This document shows positions 1 to 8,226 of a DNA stretch of 64,000 bases, piece by piece. Positions within the stretch are counted from its first letter, which is position 1. The number at the start of each line of letters is the position of its first letter. The translations under genes were made by a program, and so were the position numbers. Source of the stretch: Thermofilum sp. NZ13 (lineage in GTDB: Archaea > Thermoproteota > Thermoprotei > Thermofilales > Thermofilaceae); assembly GCA_002855745.1 (NCBI GenBank), contig NDWX01000007.1:30603-94602 (forward strand), in the 5' to 3' direction. The notes under the pieces are model-generated. The model ran no database searches. It was given only the letters and a program-made list of their open reading frames with translations, and was not told the origin of the DNA.

Positions 1-1
1 T

Positions 2-1606
2 AAGGATCTGGATGACGAGATCACTCAGGCTCAAAGCACGCTAGAGCAGCACTCGAAGCTACTGGCTGAGATCAAGAGGTACTACGAGATGCGGGAGGAG
101 ATACTGGCGAGGATAAAGCAGCTCGCCGATCAGATATCCGAGGCTGAGCTCGAGGTCGAGCGACTGGAACTGGCCCGCGCAGAAGTCGAGGATATTAAAA
201 GGCAGAAAGCGGCGCTGGAGCAGGAGCTGTCCAGGCTCAGCACTCCGGTCTGGTCCAAAGTAGGGGTGGCTGCATCCCTAGTATCCGCTCTGCTCTTCCT
301 TGCGCTCAGCCCCCTGCTCTCTGTAGTTTCCATTCTAATCGGCGCCGTGCTTGCTCTGAGTGGTTTTCAGCTGAAGGCGAGAAGGCAGCACGTGATCGCG
401 TCCCAGGCAATGAAGCTGGACTCCGAGATAAGAGCCAAGGAGGCTCTGTCATCCAGCCTGGATCGCGAGAAAAACAGGTTGGAAGAACTCACGAGGGAGA
501 AGAGCGCTCTCGAGGACAAGGTTAGATTCCTGGAGGCTTCGATATCCGAAATTGCCTCGAAGTCTGGCTTAGAGGAGTTGAAATCACCATCAGACGTAGT
601 TGACGTCGTCGAAGGAGAGGTTGAGCGCCTGAAGGCCCAGGTTGAGGAGCTAAGGCAAAGCAAGTCGAGGCTCGAAGCAGAGATCATGGCTCTGGAGAAG
701 AGAGAGCAGGAGCTGAGAAGAAGCATCGAGAGGACGCGGAGCGAGATCAGCTCGCTGAGGCTCAGGCTCAGCCAGCTTGCAGAGGAAAAGGGTAAGGTTG
801 AGGCTGAGCTAAAAAGCATGTCGCCTCCAGAGCTCCCTGAGGAGTTGTTAGGTCAGCTTAACTACGTCGACAGTGTTTCTAGAAACCCATCCCTTGAATC
901 CGTCAATGAGGCTCTGAGGCATGTCGACGAGGAGCTGAGCGACGTCAGCCAGAGGCGGGCAAGACAGGAAGAGACCATCAAGAACCTGACGGAGAGAATT
1001 AGTGAAGCCGAGGAGAAAATACTCCATCTGGACGAGCTAAAGAAGAACCTTGAAACCACGCGCACCGAGCTACAGAAGGTCGAGGAAGATGTGAAGGTCG
1101 CTCAGAAAGCCATTGAGGCCATGAGGGAGATCTCTAGGAAGAGGCGGGAGGCCTTCGCACCGAGCGTTGAAAACCATATGAGCAATATCATCTCATACTT
1201 CACGGGAGGCAGGTACCGGGCTGTCCGGCTCGACCCAGAGACCTACGACATAGAAGTCTACGACACCGAGGCTGGAAGGTGGCTTAGGAGAGACGTGTAC
1301 TCAGGCGGCACGAACGACCAGTTCCTCCTCGCCATGAGGATCGCTTTCACGCTAACCCTGCTCCCCGGGGCTAAGGGCTCTTACCCCCGGTTCCTGGTTC
1401 TCGACGAGCCCCTCGGCTCCTCCGACGTCGAGAGAAGGGAGCGGATAATGAGGTACTTCAGCGAGGAGCTCACCAGGTACTTCGACCAGATCTTCCTCAT
1501 AACCCACGTTGACGTAGACGAGCCCCCCAACTCCACTGTGGTGCACGTAGAGGACGGGAGGATAGAGCGCGTGGTAAGAGTAAGCGGAGGCATGGAGGAA
1601 ATTTAA
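2..1606 (+). CDS. SMC/YhaN-like coiled-coil ATPase, C-terminal part (partial)
   Basis: The reading frame is open from the left edge of the window, so the 5' end lies upstream. Long charged heptad-like helices surround a C-terminal ABC-type ATPase half. In the last 140 residues I see a signature-like YSGGTNDQF, a Walker B FLVLDEP followed by a D-loop SSDVERRER, and a switch histidine in LITH. This layout is that of SbcC/Rad50/YhaN ATPases; the N-terminal Walker A half is out of the window. Odd: about 45 residues at roughly window codons 80-125 are strongly hydrophobic (two adjoining helices around SLVSALLFLALSPLLSVVSIL) within the coiled coil, suggesting a membrane hairpin as in some YhaN proteins. 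An Mre11-like partner may lie upstream but cannot be seen. The family is clear; whether it acts in repair or in membrane-linked DNA handling is open. Confidence 0.85.
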   Translation, partial: KDLDDEITQAQSTLEQHSKLLAEIKRYYEMREEILARIKQLADQISEAELEVERLELARAEVEDIKRQKAALEQELSRLSTPVWSKVGVAASLVSALLFLALSPLLSVVSILIGAVLALSGFQLKARRQHVIASQAMKLDSEIRAKEALSSSLDREKNRLEELTREKSALEDKVRFLEASISEIASKSGLEELKSPSDVVDVVEGEVERLKAQVEELRQSKSRLEAEIMALEKREQELRRSIERTRSEISSLRLRLSQLAEEKGKVEAELKSMSPPELPEELLGQLNYVDSVSRNPSLESVNEALRHVDEELSDVSQRRARQEETIKNLTERISEAEEKILHLDELKKNLETTRTELQKVEEDVKVAQKAIEAMREISRKRREAFAPSVENHMSNIISYFTGGRYRAVRLDPETYDIEVYDTEAGRWLRRDVYSGGTNDQFLLAMRIAFTLTLLPGAKGSYPRFLVLDEPLGSSDVERRERIMRYFSEELTRYFDQIFLITHVDVDEPPNSTVVHVEDGRIERVVRVSGGMEEI

Positions 1607-1640
1607 CGCAAATAAACCCCTCTTGGAAGTATTAAACTGT

Positions 1641-2084
1641 ATGAGGGTCGCTGTAGGCTCAGATGACACGTACTATATTGCTCGCTTCGTAGCAGACGAG
1701 CTCGAGAGGAGGGGTTTTGAGGTCATCCGCCTAGGCTCACTGGCAACCGGGAAGCCCTACCCATGGCCCCAAGTGGGCTTGGAGGTCGCCAGGCTGGTCG
1801 CCGAGGGGAAAGTCGACACGGGCGTAGTTATATGCTACACCGGCACGGGGGTCAGCATCGCAGCGAACAAGGTGAGAGGAGTGAGGGCGGCCCTCTGCTT
1901 CGACGCGAAGACCGCCAGGGGGGCTAGGCTCTGGAACGACGCAAACGTCCTCGCCTTAAGCGCCAGGCTCCTCTCAGAGGAGGTCGCCAAGGAGATCCTT
2001 GAGGAGTGGTTCTCCGTGAGGGAGCCGGATCCCTCCGAAAGGGAGAACATCGAGTTCCTTAAGAGAGTTGACGCGGAGAGGTGA
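1641..2084 (+). CDS. rpiB: RpiB/LacAB family sugar-phosphate isomerase
   Basis: The protein opens with MRVAVGSDD, the usual N-terminus of ribose-5-phosphate isomerase B and related galactose-6-phosphate isomerases, so the ATG at 1641 is preferred over an in-frame TTG at 1623. Family motifs are the TGTGVSIAANKVRGVRAA loop and the ARGARLWNDANVLALS stretch. The loop has Thr-Gly-Thr-Gly where many RpiB have CGTGIG-like residues, so the catalytic Cys position is not conserved by eye. About 147 residues is normal for the family. Expected role: interconversion of ribulose-5-P and ribose-5-P or a related pentose/hexose phosphate in the cytosol. It sits 34 bases after the preceding SMC-like gene and 21 bases before the next one. 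Substrate is uncertain. Confidence 0.8.
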   Translation: MRVAVGSDDTYYIARFVADELERRGFEVIRLGSLATGKPYPWPQVGLEVARLVAEGKVDTGVVICYTGTGVSIAANKVRGVRAALCFDAKTARGARLWNDANVLALSARLLSEEVAKEILEEWFSVREPDPSERENIEFLKRVDAER

Positions 2085-2105
2085 GGGCCTCTGGCCAAGG
2101 GCTTC

Positions 2106-2834
2106 GTGAAGGACGAGAAGTCGCTCTTCGACGACTTCGAGGAAAAGACCCCCTACTGGGACTACCGCGTCGACAACTACGCGTCGATAACCGTTAGGGA
2201 CAGCAAGGCCATTCTCTGTAGCGGCCCAACAGAGGCTCTCTACTACTCCAACGCCGAGATCTCTGACGGGAGGTTCGACGATCTCCCATGGGAGGAGAAG
2301 ACCTTCGAGGCCAAGATCAGGATGACAGACCTGCACTACGGCTCTGCAGGGTGGGGCTTCTGGAACCACTCGATGGTTTTCGACCTGAGCACGCCCATAT
2401 GGTTCATACACCTTCGGAGCAGGGGTCCGTACCTCTTCCAGGGCTTCTTCGCCCAAGCAGGCACGGGCTTCGTGCCAATAAAGCTGTACAGGGGCTCCCT
2501 GCTCATCCCTAGCCTGCTCTCTAGGGCAACGGGCGGCGCCATAGGTGTCACCATATACAGGAGCAAGCCGGTTTTCCCCGACTTGGATCTTAGGGAGTGG
2601 CACGTGTACAGGGTGGAGTGGCGGAGCGGGAGGGCTAGCTTCTACATCGACGACGCGCTCGTCGCGGTAATCCCCCTCAGCAAGAGAGCGGCCTCGAAGG
2701 CTAGAGCTGACGTGTGGATCGACAACGCGGTTTTCGGGTACAATCGGCGTGACGCTGGGCAGGTCTACAGGCACCTGACGCAGGAGAACAGGTCCAGGTC
2801 CTGCGTCGAAGTGGACTACGTGAAAGTCTACTAG
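2106..2834 (+). CDS. Lectin/glycosidase-fold (GH16 or LamG-like) protein
   Basis: The 242-residue protein has the look of a concanavalin-type beta sandwich: FEAKIRMTD, WGFWNHSMVF, WHVYRVEWRSGRASFYIDDALVA and a final YVKVY. The W-H-x-Y-x-V-E-W...F-Y-I-D pattern is typical of GH16 and LamG-like folds, where this strand pair packs near the ligand face. I do not see a clear GH16 catalytic ExDxxE motif, so hydrolase activity is doubtful. There is no signal peptide, so it is probably intracellular. The start is a GTG; a stop codon lies eight codons upstream and no ATG is available. Its stop overlaps the end of the convergent DUF554 gene by four bases. Sugar binding is an inference from fold alone. 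Confidence 0.6.
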   Translation: MKDEKSLFDDFEEKTPYWDYRVDNYASITVRDSKAILCSGPTEALYYSNAEISDGRFDDLPWEEKTFEAKIRMTDLHYGSAGWGFWNHSMVFDLSTPIWFIHLRSRGPYLFQGFFAQAGTGFVPIKLYRGSLLIPSLLSRATGGAIGVTIYRSKPVFPDLDLREWHVYRVEWRSGRASFYIDDALVAVIPLSKRAASKARADVWIDNAVFGYNRRDAGQVYRHLTQENRSRSCVEVDYVKVY

Positions 2835-3496
2835 AACGTCAGGAGGAGCGGAAGGACAGCGGCGTAGAGTAAAGCGGGTAAGCCGTCGGCTACCTTGATC
2901 TTTTTCAAATCTAGGAGGTTTAAGCCCACGCCAACGAGCAGAACACCACCCGCGGCTGTCACCTCTCTAACAGCAAACTCCGGGAGAACCTGACCCGCTA
3001 GCCAGCCGACAAGCGCGAGAGAGCCCTGAAAGAGGAAAAGCGCGGGAGCACTGAAAAGAACACCGACGCCCAGCGACGACGCCAAAGCTACGCTCACCAC
3101 GCCGTCCATAACCGACTTCGCGAGGATTATCGAGGGATCACCCATTCCGTCCCGTAGCGAGCCGACGAGCGTCATTGGCCCAACGCAGAAGGTGAGGAAA
3201 GCCGCCATGAACCCCTCAACGAACCTGCCGTTGCCCCGGCTGTACCTGCCCGCCACCCTCTCAATGCCATCGTGTATTCCTAGCGCGCCCCCCGTGGCAG
3301 CGCCGAGTATCAGCGAGAAGAGCAGCGAGATCACCCTCTCGCTCTTCAAGGCCATTGAGAGCCCCAGAGAAATCGTGAAAAGCCCTATAACCTCTGGGAG
3401 AAACCTTACAACCCTATCGGGGATTCTCTTACCCGCGATGAGCCCGATGGAGGAGCCCGCCAGGACGGCGAGTGTGTTTACCACCGTTCCGAGCAT
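2831..3496 (-). CDS. DUF554 family membrane protein
   Basis: A 221-residue polytopic protein starting MLGTVVNTLAVLAGSSIGLIAGKRIP, the characteristic opening of DUF554 (YdfK-like) proteins. I count about six hydrophobic segments, a conserved-looking FCVGPMTLVGSLRDG stretch, and a second KSVMDGVVSVALASSLGVGV stretch. DUF554 proteins are putative transporters or channels of unknown substrate in the cell membrane. The gene faces away from the PLP-enzyme operon and shares the 3497-3730 spacer with it, so both promoters should lie there. Family assignment is secure; function is not known. Confidence 0.85.
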   Translation of the reverse strand: MLGTVVNTLAVLAGSSIGLIAGKRIPDRVVRFLPEVIGLFTISLGLSMALKSERVISLLFSLILGAATGGALGIHDGIERVAGRYSRGNGRFVEGFMAAFLTFCVGPMTLVGSLRDGMGDPSIILAKSVMDGVVSVALASSLGVGVLFSAPALFLFQGSLALVGWLAGQVLPEFAVREVTAAGGVLLVGVGLNLLDLKKIKVADGLPALLYAAVLPLLLTF

Positions 3497-3730
3497 CGGA
3501 GCCTCTATGCAGGCGCATTAAAATCTTTCACTCCCGTGTGGAGGTAAACCTTTCAGGCGAAGTTGGGCTGGTGAAAGTTACCCCACACCGGCGGCGGTAC
3601 GATGCTTAAACTCTCCAGCGTTTATTTCCCACTTACACACAGAGAGATCATCTTTTCTCTATACTCATCCGAGTAGAGTCACGTTAAAACCTCGGGGATG
3701 GAAGCGCGTGCATGAGGGTGAAAATCGAAG
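3497..3730. promoter_or_regulatory. Divergent promoter region of DUF554 gene and the PLP operon
   Basis: This 234-base spacer lies between two divergently transcribed genes and must hold both promoters. A stretch GAGGGTGA at 3714-3721 lies nine bases before the GTG at 3731 and is a good ribosome binding site for the operon. A nine-codon frame starting at ATG 3712 ends in a TGA that overlaps the GTG start region; it may only be chance. AT-rich runs near 3610-3670 could hold TATA elements but none stands out. The piece around 3560-3600 resembles part of an FMN riboswitch core but lacks the rest (see rejected items). Confidence 0.45.
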
Positions 3731-4717
3731 GTGGATGACGACTCATCTAGTAAACAGCTCTTAGCAAGGTTGCTGGGGCTCCAAACCCCCCTTCTCAGGC
3801 TCCGCTCCCTCAACAGGCTTCTCGGCTTCGAGGGCGCTCCCGTCTACGTGAAGTACGAGGGTACAAACCCAACCGGTACCCACAAGGACCGGGCGGCGAG
3901 GGCTCATATCGCCCGTGCAGTCGACCTCGGTATGGACACCATTACTGTCGGCACCTGCGGTAACTACGGCGTAGCCATATCCTACTTCGCGAGGCAAGCC
4001 GGTCTACGCGCCGTGATCTTCGTCCCCAAATCCTACGAGAACAGCAGGGTCGAGGAGATGAAGAGGTACGGCGCGCACGTGGTATTCGTGGAGGGCACCT
4101 ACGAGGAAGCCGTCGAAATCAGCTCTCGCGCAGCCAGAGTCAACGGGTGGTACAACGCCAACCCTGGAACAGAGTCCGATGAGGTGAGCACGGAGGCATA
4201 CAGCTCTATAGCCCGCGAGATAATCAGCGCCCTTGGCGACGCGCCCTACGCCGTCTCCGTCCCCGTGGGCAACGGCACAACGCTCGTCGGCATCTACCTC
4301 GGCTTCCTCCGCGCCTACCGCGAAGGCGAGGCGACGAGAATACCCAGGCTCATAGGCGGGACAACGAGCCTAGGCAACCAGATCGCGGCGAGCTGGAGGA
4401 GGGGGTCCGCGGAGCCCGTCGCTCTGCCGAGGTCTGAGGTCAGGGAAACCCCGGTAAACGAGCCACTGGTAGCCTACAAGTCCTTCAACGCCCTCGAAGC
4501 CCTTGAAGCCATAAGAGCGACAAGGGGCAGGGTTTACGAGTTCAGCGACGAGGATATGCTGGAGATGGCCATGCTCCTGAGGGTGACGGAGAGAATCAGC
4601 TCACTCCCAGCCTCTGCCTCATCTATCCTAGCTCTAAAGAGGCTTCTGGCTGAGGGGGAGGTTGAGGGCCCGCTCGTCGCGGTGATAACAGGGAGATGGA
4701 GGCGCCTAAAGCACTGA
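3731..4717 (+). CDS. Threonine synthase-like PLP-dependent enzyme
   Basis: Fold type II PLP enzyme (tryptophan synthase beta superfamily). The Schiff-base lysine is K52 in NPTGTHKDRAA, matching NPTGSFKDR of threonine synthases but with Thr-His before the Lys. A TCGNYGVAISYFA stretch corresponds to the SxGN substrate loop, and VPVGNGTTLVGIY to the glycine-rich phosphate loop. At 328 residues it is shorter than most threonine synthases. The GTG start is the only one after an in-frame stop at 3719. It is first in a three-gene operon and overlaps the DUF1611 gene by 22 bases, which argues that it does not simply make threonine but processes an amino acid in the same pathway as its partners. Beta-elimination or beta-replacement is the likely chemistry; the substrate is unknown. 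Confidence 0.8.
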   Translation: MDDDSSSKQLLARLLGLQTPLLRLRSLNRLLGFEGAPVYVKYEGTNPTGTHKDRAARAHIARAVDLGMDTITVGTCGNYGVAISYFARQAGLRAVIFVPKSYENSRVEEMKRYGAHVVFVEGTYEEAVEISSRAARVNGWYNANPGTESDEVSTEAYSSIAREIISALGDAPYAVSVPVGNGTTLVGIYLGFLRAYREGEATRIPRLIGGTTSLGNQIAASWRRGSAEPVALPRSEVRETPVNEPLVAYKSFNALEALEAIRATRGRVYEFSDEDMLEMAMLLRVTERISSLPASASSILALKRLLAEGEVEGPLVAVITGRWRRLKH

Positions 4718-5757
4718 TCCTCGCCGAGGGCCTCTTCAGGTCAACCGACGGGAAAACCGCGCACGGGCTCGTCAGGAAAAGCCTGCGGTACAGGATCGTC
4801 GGCGTGATCGACAGCACCCTAGCGGGCCGCGACGCCGGGGAGGTTTTAGACGGGAGGCCCCGCGGGATCAGGATCTACAGGAACCTGGACGAGGCCCTGG
4901 CAGAGCACCCTGACACAAAGTACCTCATCATCGGGGTGGCCACCCCTGGAGGCAGGCTCCCGGATCTCTACAGGGAGATCGTCAGGAGCGCCATACTGAG
5001 AGGCATCGGCATCGTAAACGGCCTCCATGAGTTCATAAGCGATGACCCTGAGCTCGGCCCCCTAGCCAGGCAGATGGGGGTTGAGGTGATTGACGTCAGG
5101 AAGATCTTCTACAACACGAGAATCTTCTACACGGGGAAGATTAAGGACGTGAAGGCGCTCAAGGTGGTCGTCGTAGGCACGGACTCCGCCATCGGCAAAC
5201 GCACGGTGGCCCATATAGTGGCCGACGAGCTAAACGCTAGAGGGGTGAAGACCGTATTCATAGGCACGGGTCAGACAGCGTGGATGCAGGGCGCGAAGTA
5301 CGTGTTCGTCCTCGACTCCGTTGTGAACGACTTCATACCCGGCGTGCTGGAGGACGTCGTCTGGAGGGCGTACACGGAGGAGAAGCCTAGGGTCCTCGTC
5401 GTCCCCGGGCAGGGCTCCCTGCTCCACCCCGTATTCCCCGGGAGCTACGAGATCCTGAACCTCCTCAAGCCAGAGGTAGTCATCCTGCAACACGCCCCGG
5501 GTCGGAAGACCCTGGACGGCTTCCCAGAGTACCCGATGCCCCCTCTAGAGAAGTACCTTAAGCTGATAGAGCTGATCACAGACAGGCCCGTCTTCGCGAT
5601 AACCATCAACACGGAGAACTTGACGCACGACGAGGCAAAAAGGATCGCCGCAGAGCTCGAGGCGAAGCACGGAATCCCCACCGTCATCCCGCTACTAGAG
5701 GGCGTGGGGCGCCTGGTAGACCTGATTCTCGAGCGCTTCCCCGAGGTGAAAGGCTAG
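4696..5757 (+). CDS. DUF1611 (DgcN-like) P-loop protein
   Basis: 353 residues with two parts seen in DUF1611 proteins: an N-terminal Rossmann-like domain (about 1-110, with LIIGVATPGG) and a P-loop-like domain starting VVVVGTDSAIGKRT at 157-170. Further motifs are FIGTGQTAWMQGAK, VVPGQGSLLHPVFPG and LQHAPGRKTLDGFP, all typical of the family. DUF1611 genes are often found beside dipeptide or N-acyl-amino-acid epimerases, and one member, DgcN, is reported to N-acetylate D-glutamate in D-amino-acid catabolism. The gene overlaps both neighbours (22 bases upstream, 1 base downstream), so translation is probably coupled. Family is clear; the exact reaction here is inference. Confidence 0.82.
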   Translation: MEAPKALILAEGLFRSTDGKTAHGLVRKSLRYRIVGVIDSTLAGRDAGEVLDGRPRGIRIYRNLDEALAEHPDTKYLIIGVATPGGRLPDLYREIVRSAILRGIGIVNGLHEFISDDPELGPLARQMGVEVIDVRKIFYNTRIFYTGKIKDVKALKVVVVGTDSAIGKRTVAHIVADELNARGVKTVFIGTGQTAWMQGAKYVFVLDSVVNDFIPGVLEDVVWRAYTEEKPRVLVVPGQGSLLHPVFPGSYEILNLLKPEVVILQHAPGRKTLDGFPEYPMPPLEKYLKLIELITDRPVFAITINTENLTHDEAKRIAAELEAKHGIPTVIPLLEGVGRLVDLILERFPEVKG

Positions 5758-7223
5758 TGTCGGAAAGGCTAAAGTGCTTCGACAAGATCGTTGTAGGTCC
5801 AGTCGCCGTCAAGCCCCGCTCTGCCAGGGTTAAGTACGAGCTACACTTCGACGGCGTCAGAAAGGAGTACACGCTCATCCAATCGTACCCCGAGAGCGTG
5901 GGCATCAGAGGGTTCGCCGAGATCTCAACCCTAGCGGGCGTTGTCCCCGCCATAAACTACGGCCTCTTCACGGACACGATCCAGTTTAAGGCCCCTATCC
6001 ACGAGCTCGACTACAAGTTCATCCTTGACATGATGGACGTCACAGCCCGCGACATACTCGTGAACAGGATTCTGAGCAGGACAGGCCTCATCAAGGAGGA
6101 GTTCATACCGAGCGAGGAGGAGGTCACTCCGGAAACCGCGAAGCCGCGCGCGGAGGTGCAGGTCGCCGAAACCTTCCTGGGCAGCGACATAGACTTCGAG
6201 CCGGACTACTCCAAGTGCGTGGTGATGTCCTCCGGGGGGAAGGAGAGCCTGCTAACCTACGGGTTACTCAGGGAAGCCGGCTGCGAGACCTACCCGTACT
6301 TCGTCAACGAGGCGGGGAGGCACTGGTACACCGCTCTTACCGCCTTCAGGGCGCTGAGAGAGACGGACCCGAAGACAAGGAAAGTGTGGACCAACGTGGA
6401 CAGGCTCTTCGCGTTCATCGAGAAGAACATGAAGATCGTCGTCCCTAACTACTGGAGGAAGAACCGGGAGATCTACCCCGTTAGGCTCTTCTGGTACGCG
6501 CACTACATCTTCTCAGTCCTGCCTCTCGCCGCCAAGAACAATGTCGGGAACGTTGTGATGGGAAACGAGTTCGACGACCCCTCAGGCCTCACGTTCGAGT
6601 ACAAGGGGATCAGGCACTACTACGCCACCTACGACCAGTCTCTGGACTTCGACCTCTACATGACGGACTGGATGCAACGGCGGGGGATCAGGGTGAAGCA
6701 GTGGTCCCCCCTGAGGCCCATAAGCCCCATAATCGTCCTTAGGATACTGTTCAACAGGTACCCGGAGCTCTCCGTGCTCCAGACAAGCTGCCACTCCACG
6801 CACATCGAGAACGGCGTCGTGAAGCCCTGCGGGACCTGCTTCAAGTGCAACGGCGTACTCCTCATGATGCTCGCCGAGGGCATCGACCCGACGCTGATAA
6901 GGTACGAGAGGAGGCACGTGGAGACGCTGCCCGAGCGAATACAGAAAGGCCTCTTACGCCTCGAAGAGTCCCTCGTCAAGCACTCCCTCTACCTCATCAG
7001 CCAGCGCGGGCTCTGGACACTACCCGGAGCCGAGCCGGTGTGGCATGTCGAGATGATACACTTCGACAACGTCAACGCCAGGCCCGACTTCATACCCTAC
7101 AGGGAGCTTCGCCGGAGGATCCTGGAGATCTACGAAGAGTACACGAAGGGGTATACAAAGCTCATGGGCTCTCAATGGATTCCTATGACAAAAGAAGAAG
7201 TGGAACAGGTAAAGAACGCCTAA
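5757..7223 (+). CDS. PP-loop ATP-pyrophosphatase resembling MurL glutamyl epimerase
   Basis: A 488-residue protein. Residues 154-170 read CVVMSSGGKESLLTYGL, an N-type ATP pyrophosphatase PP-loop (SGGxxS). It continues into YPYFVNEAGRHWYTALTAFRAL, which resembles what I recall of MurL, the enzyme that epimerises the terminal L-Glu of UDP-MurNAc-L-Ala-L-Glu with ATP. A Cys cluster near the C-terminus (C345, C358, C361, C364; PCGTCFKC) looks like the zinc site of QueC-type PP-loop enzymes. Residues 1-140 form a separate N-terminal domain. The GTG start overlaps the preceding TAG by one base. Archaea of this type lack murein, so a small-molecule or peptide substrate with a D- or L-Glu-like end is more likely. 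The PP-loop is seen directly; the MurL link is from memory and needs a profile search. Confidence 0.75.
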   Translation: MSERLKCFDKIVVGPVAVKPRSARVKYELHFDGVRKEYTLIQSYPESVGIRGFAEISTLAGVVPAINYGLFTDTIQFKAPIHELDYKFILDMMDVTARDILVNRILSRTGLIKEEFIPSEEEVTPETAKPRAEVQVAETFLGSDIDFEPDYSKCVVMSSGGKESLLTYGLLREAGCETYPYFVNEAGRHWYTALTAFRALRETDPKTRKVWTNVDRLFAFIEKNMKIVVPNYWRKNREIYPVRLFWYAHYIFSVLPLAAKNNVGNVVMGNEFDDPSGLTFEYKGIRHYYATYDQSLDFDLYMTDWMQRRGIRVKQWSPLRPISPIIVLRILFNRYPELSVLQTSCHSTHIENGVVKPCGTCFKCNGVLLMMLAEGIDPTLIRYERRHVETLPERIQKGLLRLEESLVKHSLYLISQRGLWTLPGAEPVWHVEMIHFDNVNARPDFIPYRELRRRILEIYEEYTKGYTKLMGSQWIPMTKEEVEQVKNA

Positions 7224-7450
7224 GATTGAACCTCACCAAGACTCAGAATCCATAGCGCAACAACAGTGTTTTTAGTTATCCTTAGCTTCTTTCCTCGCTC
7301 GACTCACGTCTACCCTACTATAGGTGGGTTATAAGGAGGCTGAGGTAAGGTTGCTCAAGTGAAGGCAAAGCTTCCCCCCACGTGAGGTGTGCCCAAGAGA
7401 TATGAGGAATGACAAAGATTGGTGGATCTGTGGGAAGGAAAAGGAGGAGC
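7224..7450. other. Convergent intergenic region
   Basis: A 227-base spacer between the ends of the MurL-like gene and the convergent PRT regulator. It holds a T-rich stretch (GTGTTTTTAG near 7270) that could end transcription on the plus strand. I see no conserved ORF, tRNA or long inverted repeat. Confidence 0.4.
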
Positions 7451-8188
7451 TTATAGGTTGACGCGAAAGCCCGTACCGTCCCTCGTGACAAGAACTTTAA
7501 CGTTCTTCAAGCCGAGCTTTGAAACCGTTTCGATCCATTTGTCTGAGAGAGCGACCACAGCAACAGCCCCCACGAGGTTGGCCTTGGCCTGTTCCACTAG
7601 TGAGAACAGAGCGTGAAGGGATTGAAAATCGTTCACGATGCTCTTGACGACGAGTACTCTGCTTTCCTTCTCGATGCTATCCCTGGGAACGTGCAGGTAA
7701 ATAATCTCGCCTCTCTCTCCTGACGTGTAGGACGCTGTGAGGAGCTTCCCCCAGTTCCCGTAAGCTCTCTCGGAGGCAACGGCGACGTCTGCGAGGAGCC
7801 ACTCCGCTACGACAACCGCTAAACCGGCGTTGCGCTCCGGGTACGTCAAGACGGTGTCCACCTCCAGTCCCGAGAACAGCTTCCAGACCACGTACCCGAT
7901 GAGGTTCAGCACCCTGGGGTTGAACAGCAGCCTCCACTCCTCGACGATCTCGTTCTGGCGCGTCAGGCACTCCTTCAGGGCCTTCTCCACGAGCCTTTTC
8001 TCGCGTATCGCTTCGAGTATCTTCCTCGCGGTCTGCCTCTCGGGGAAGTGCGAGTAGCTGGTGTACCTCCACAGGACCTGCGACGGGATTCCGAGCAGCT
8101 CCTCGAGCTCCTTGAAGGTGTAAACCTCCTTTAAGCCGTTAAGTAGCCTGGCCACGACGTAAGAACTCTCCTCAGCCTCGGTTGACAT
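7451..8188 (-). CDS. PRTase-like transcriptional regulator with N-terminal HTH
   Basis: The 245-residue protein pairs an N-terminal helix-turn-helix (about residues 15-60, with YTFKELEELLGIPSQVLWRYTSYSHFP) with a C-terminal type I phosphoribosyltransferase-like domain. The PRPP-loop position is VLVVKSIVNDFQSL, where an active enzyme would have a VDDVxxTG-type loop; the acidic pair is missing, so it is likely a ligand sensor rather than an enzyme. This matches archaeal PRTase-like regulators of purine or sugar metabolism such as GfcR-type proteins. It starts 38 bases from the next upstream gene on the same strand, so it may be co-transcribed with the coiled-coil protein at 8227-9021. Its ligand and operator are unknown. 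Confidence 0.75.
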   Translation of the reverse strand: MSTEAEESSYVVARLLNGLKEVYTFKELEELLGIPSQVLWRYTSYSHFPERQTARKILEAIREKRLVEKALKECLTRQNEIVEEWRLLFNPRVLNLIGYVVWKLFSGLEVDTVLTYPERNAGLAVVVAEWLLADVAVASERAYGNWGKLLTASYTSGERGEIIYLHVPRDSIEKESRVLVVKSIVNDFQSLHALFSLVEQAKANLVGAVAVVALSDKWIETVSKLGLKNVKVLVTRDGTGFRVNL

Positions 8189-8226
8189 TCACCAACCAGG
8201 GTAAAGAAAGAGCCCAGGTTTATAAG

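Noticed and set aside
1974..2774. Long minus-strand open frame opposite rpiB and the lectin-fold gene
   Set aside because: It is a mirror of plus-strand coding sequence with no family motifs and no promoter.
3560..3605. Resemblance to the first half of an FMN riboswitch (GGTGAAA followed by CACCGGCGGCGGTA)
   Set aside because: The second half of the conserved core is missing, there is no riboflavin gene downstream, and the match may be chance in GC-rich DNA.
5757..7223. QueC (queuosine/archaeosine precursor synthase)
   Set aside because: Although the PP-loop and CGxCxxC are QueC-like, the protein is twice as long and has the NEAGRHW segment and an extra domain not found in QueC.
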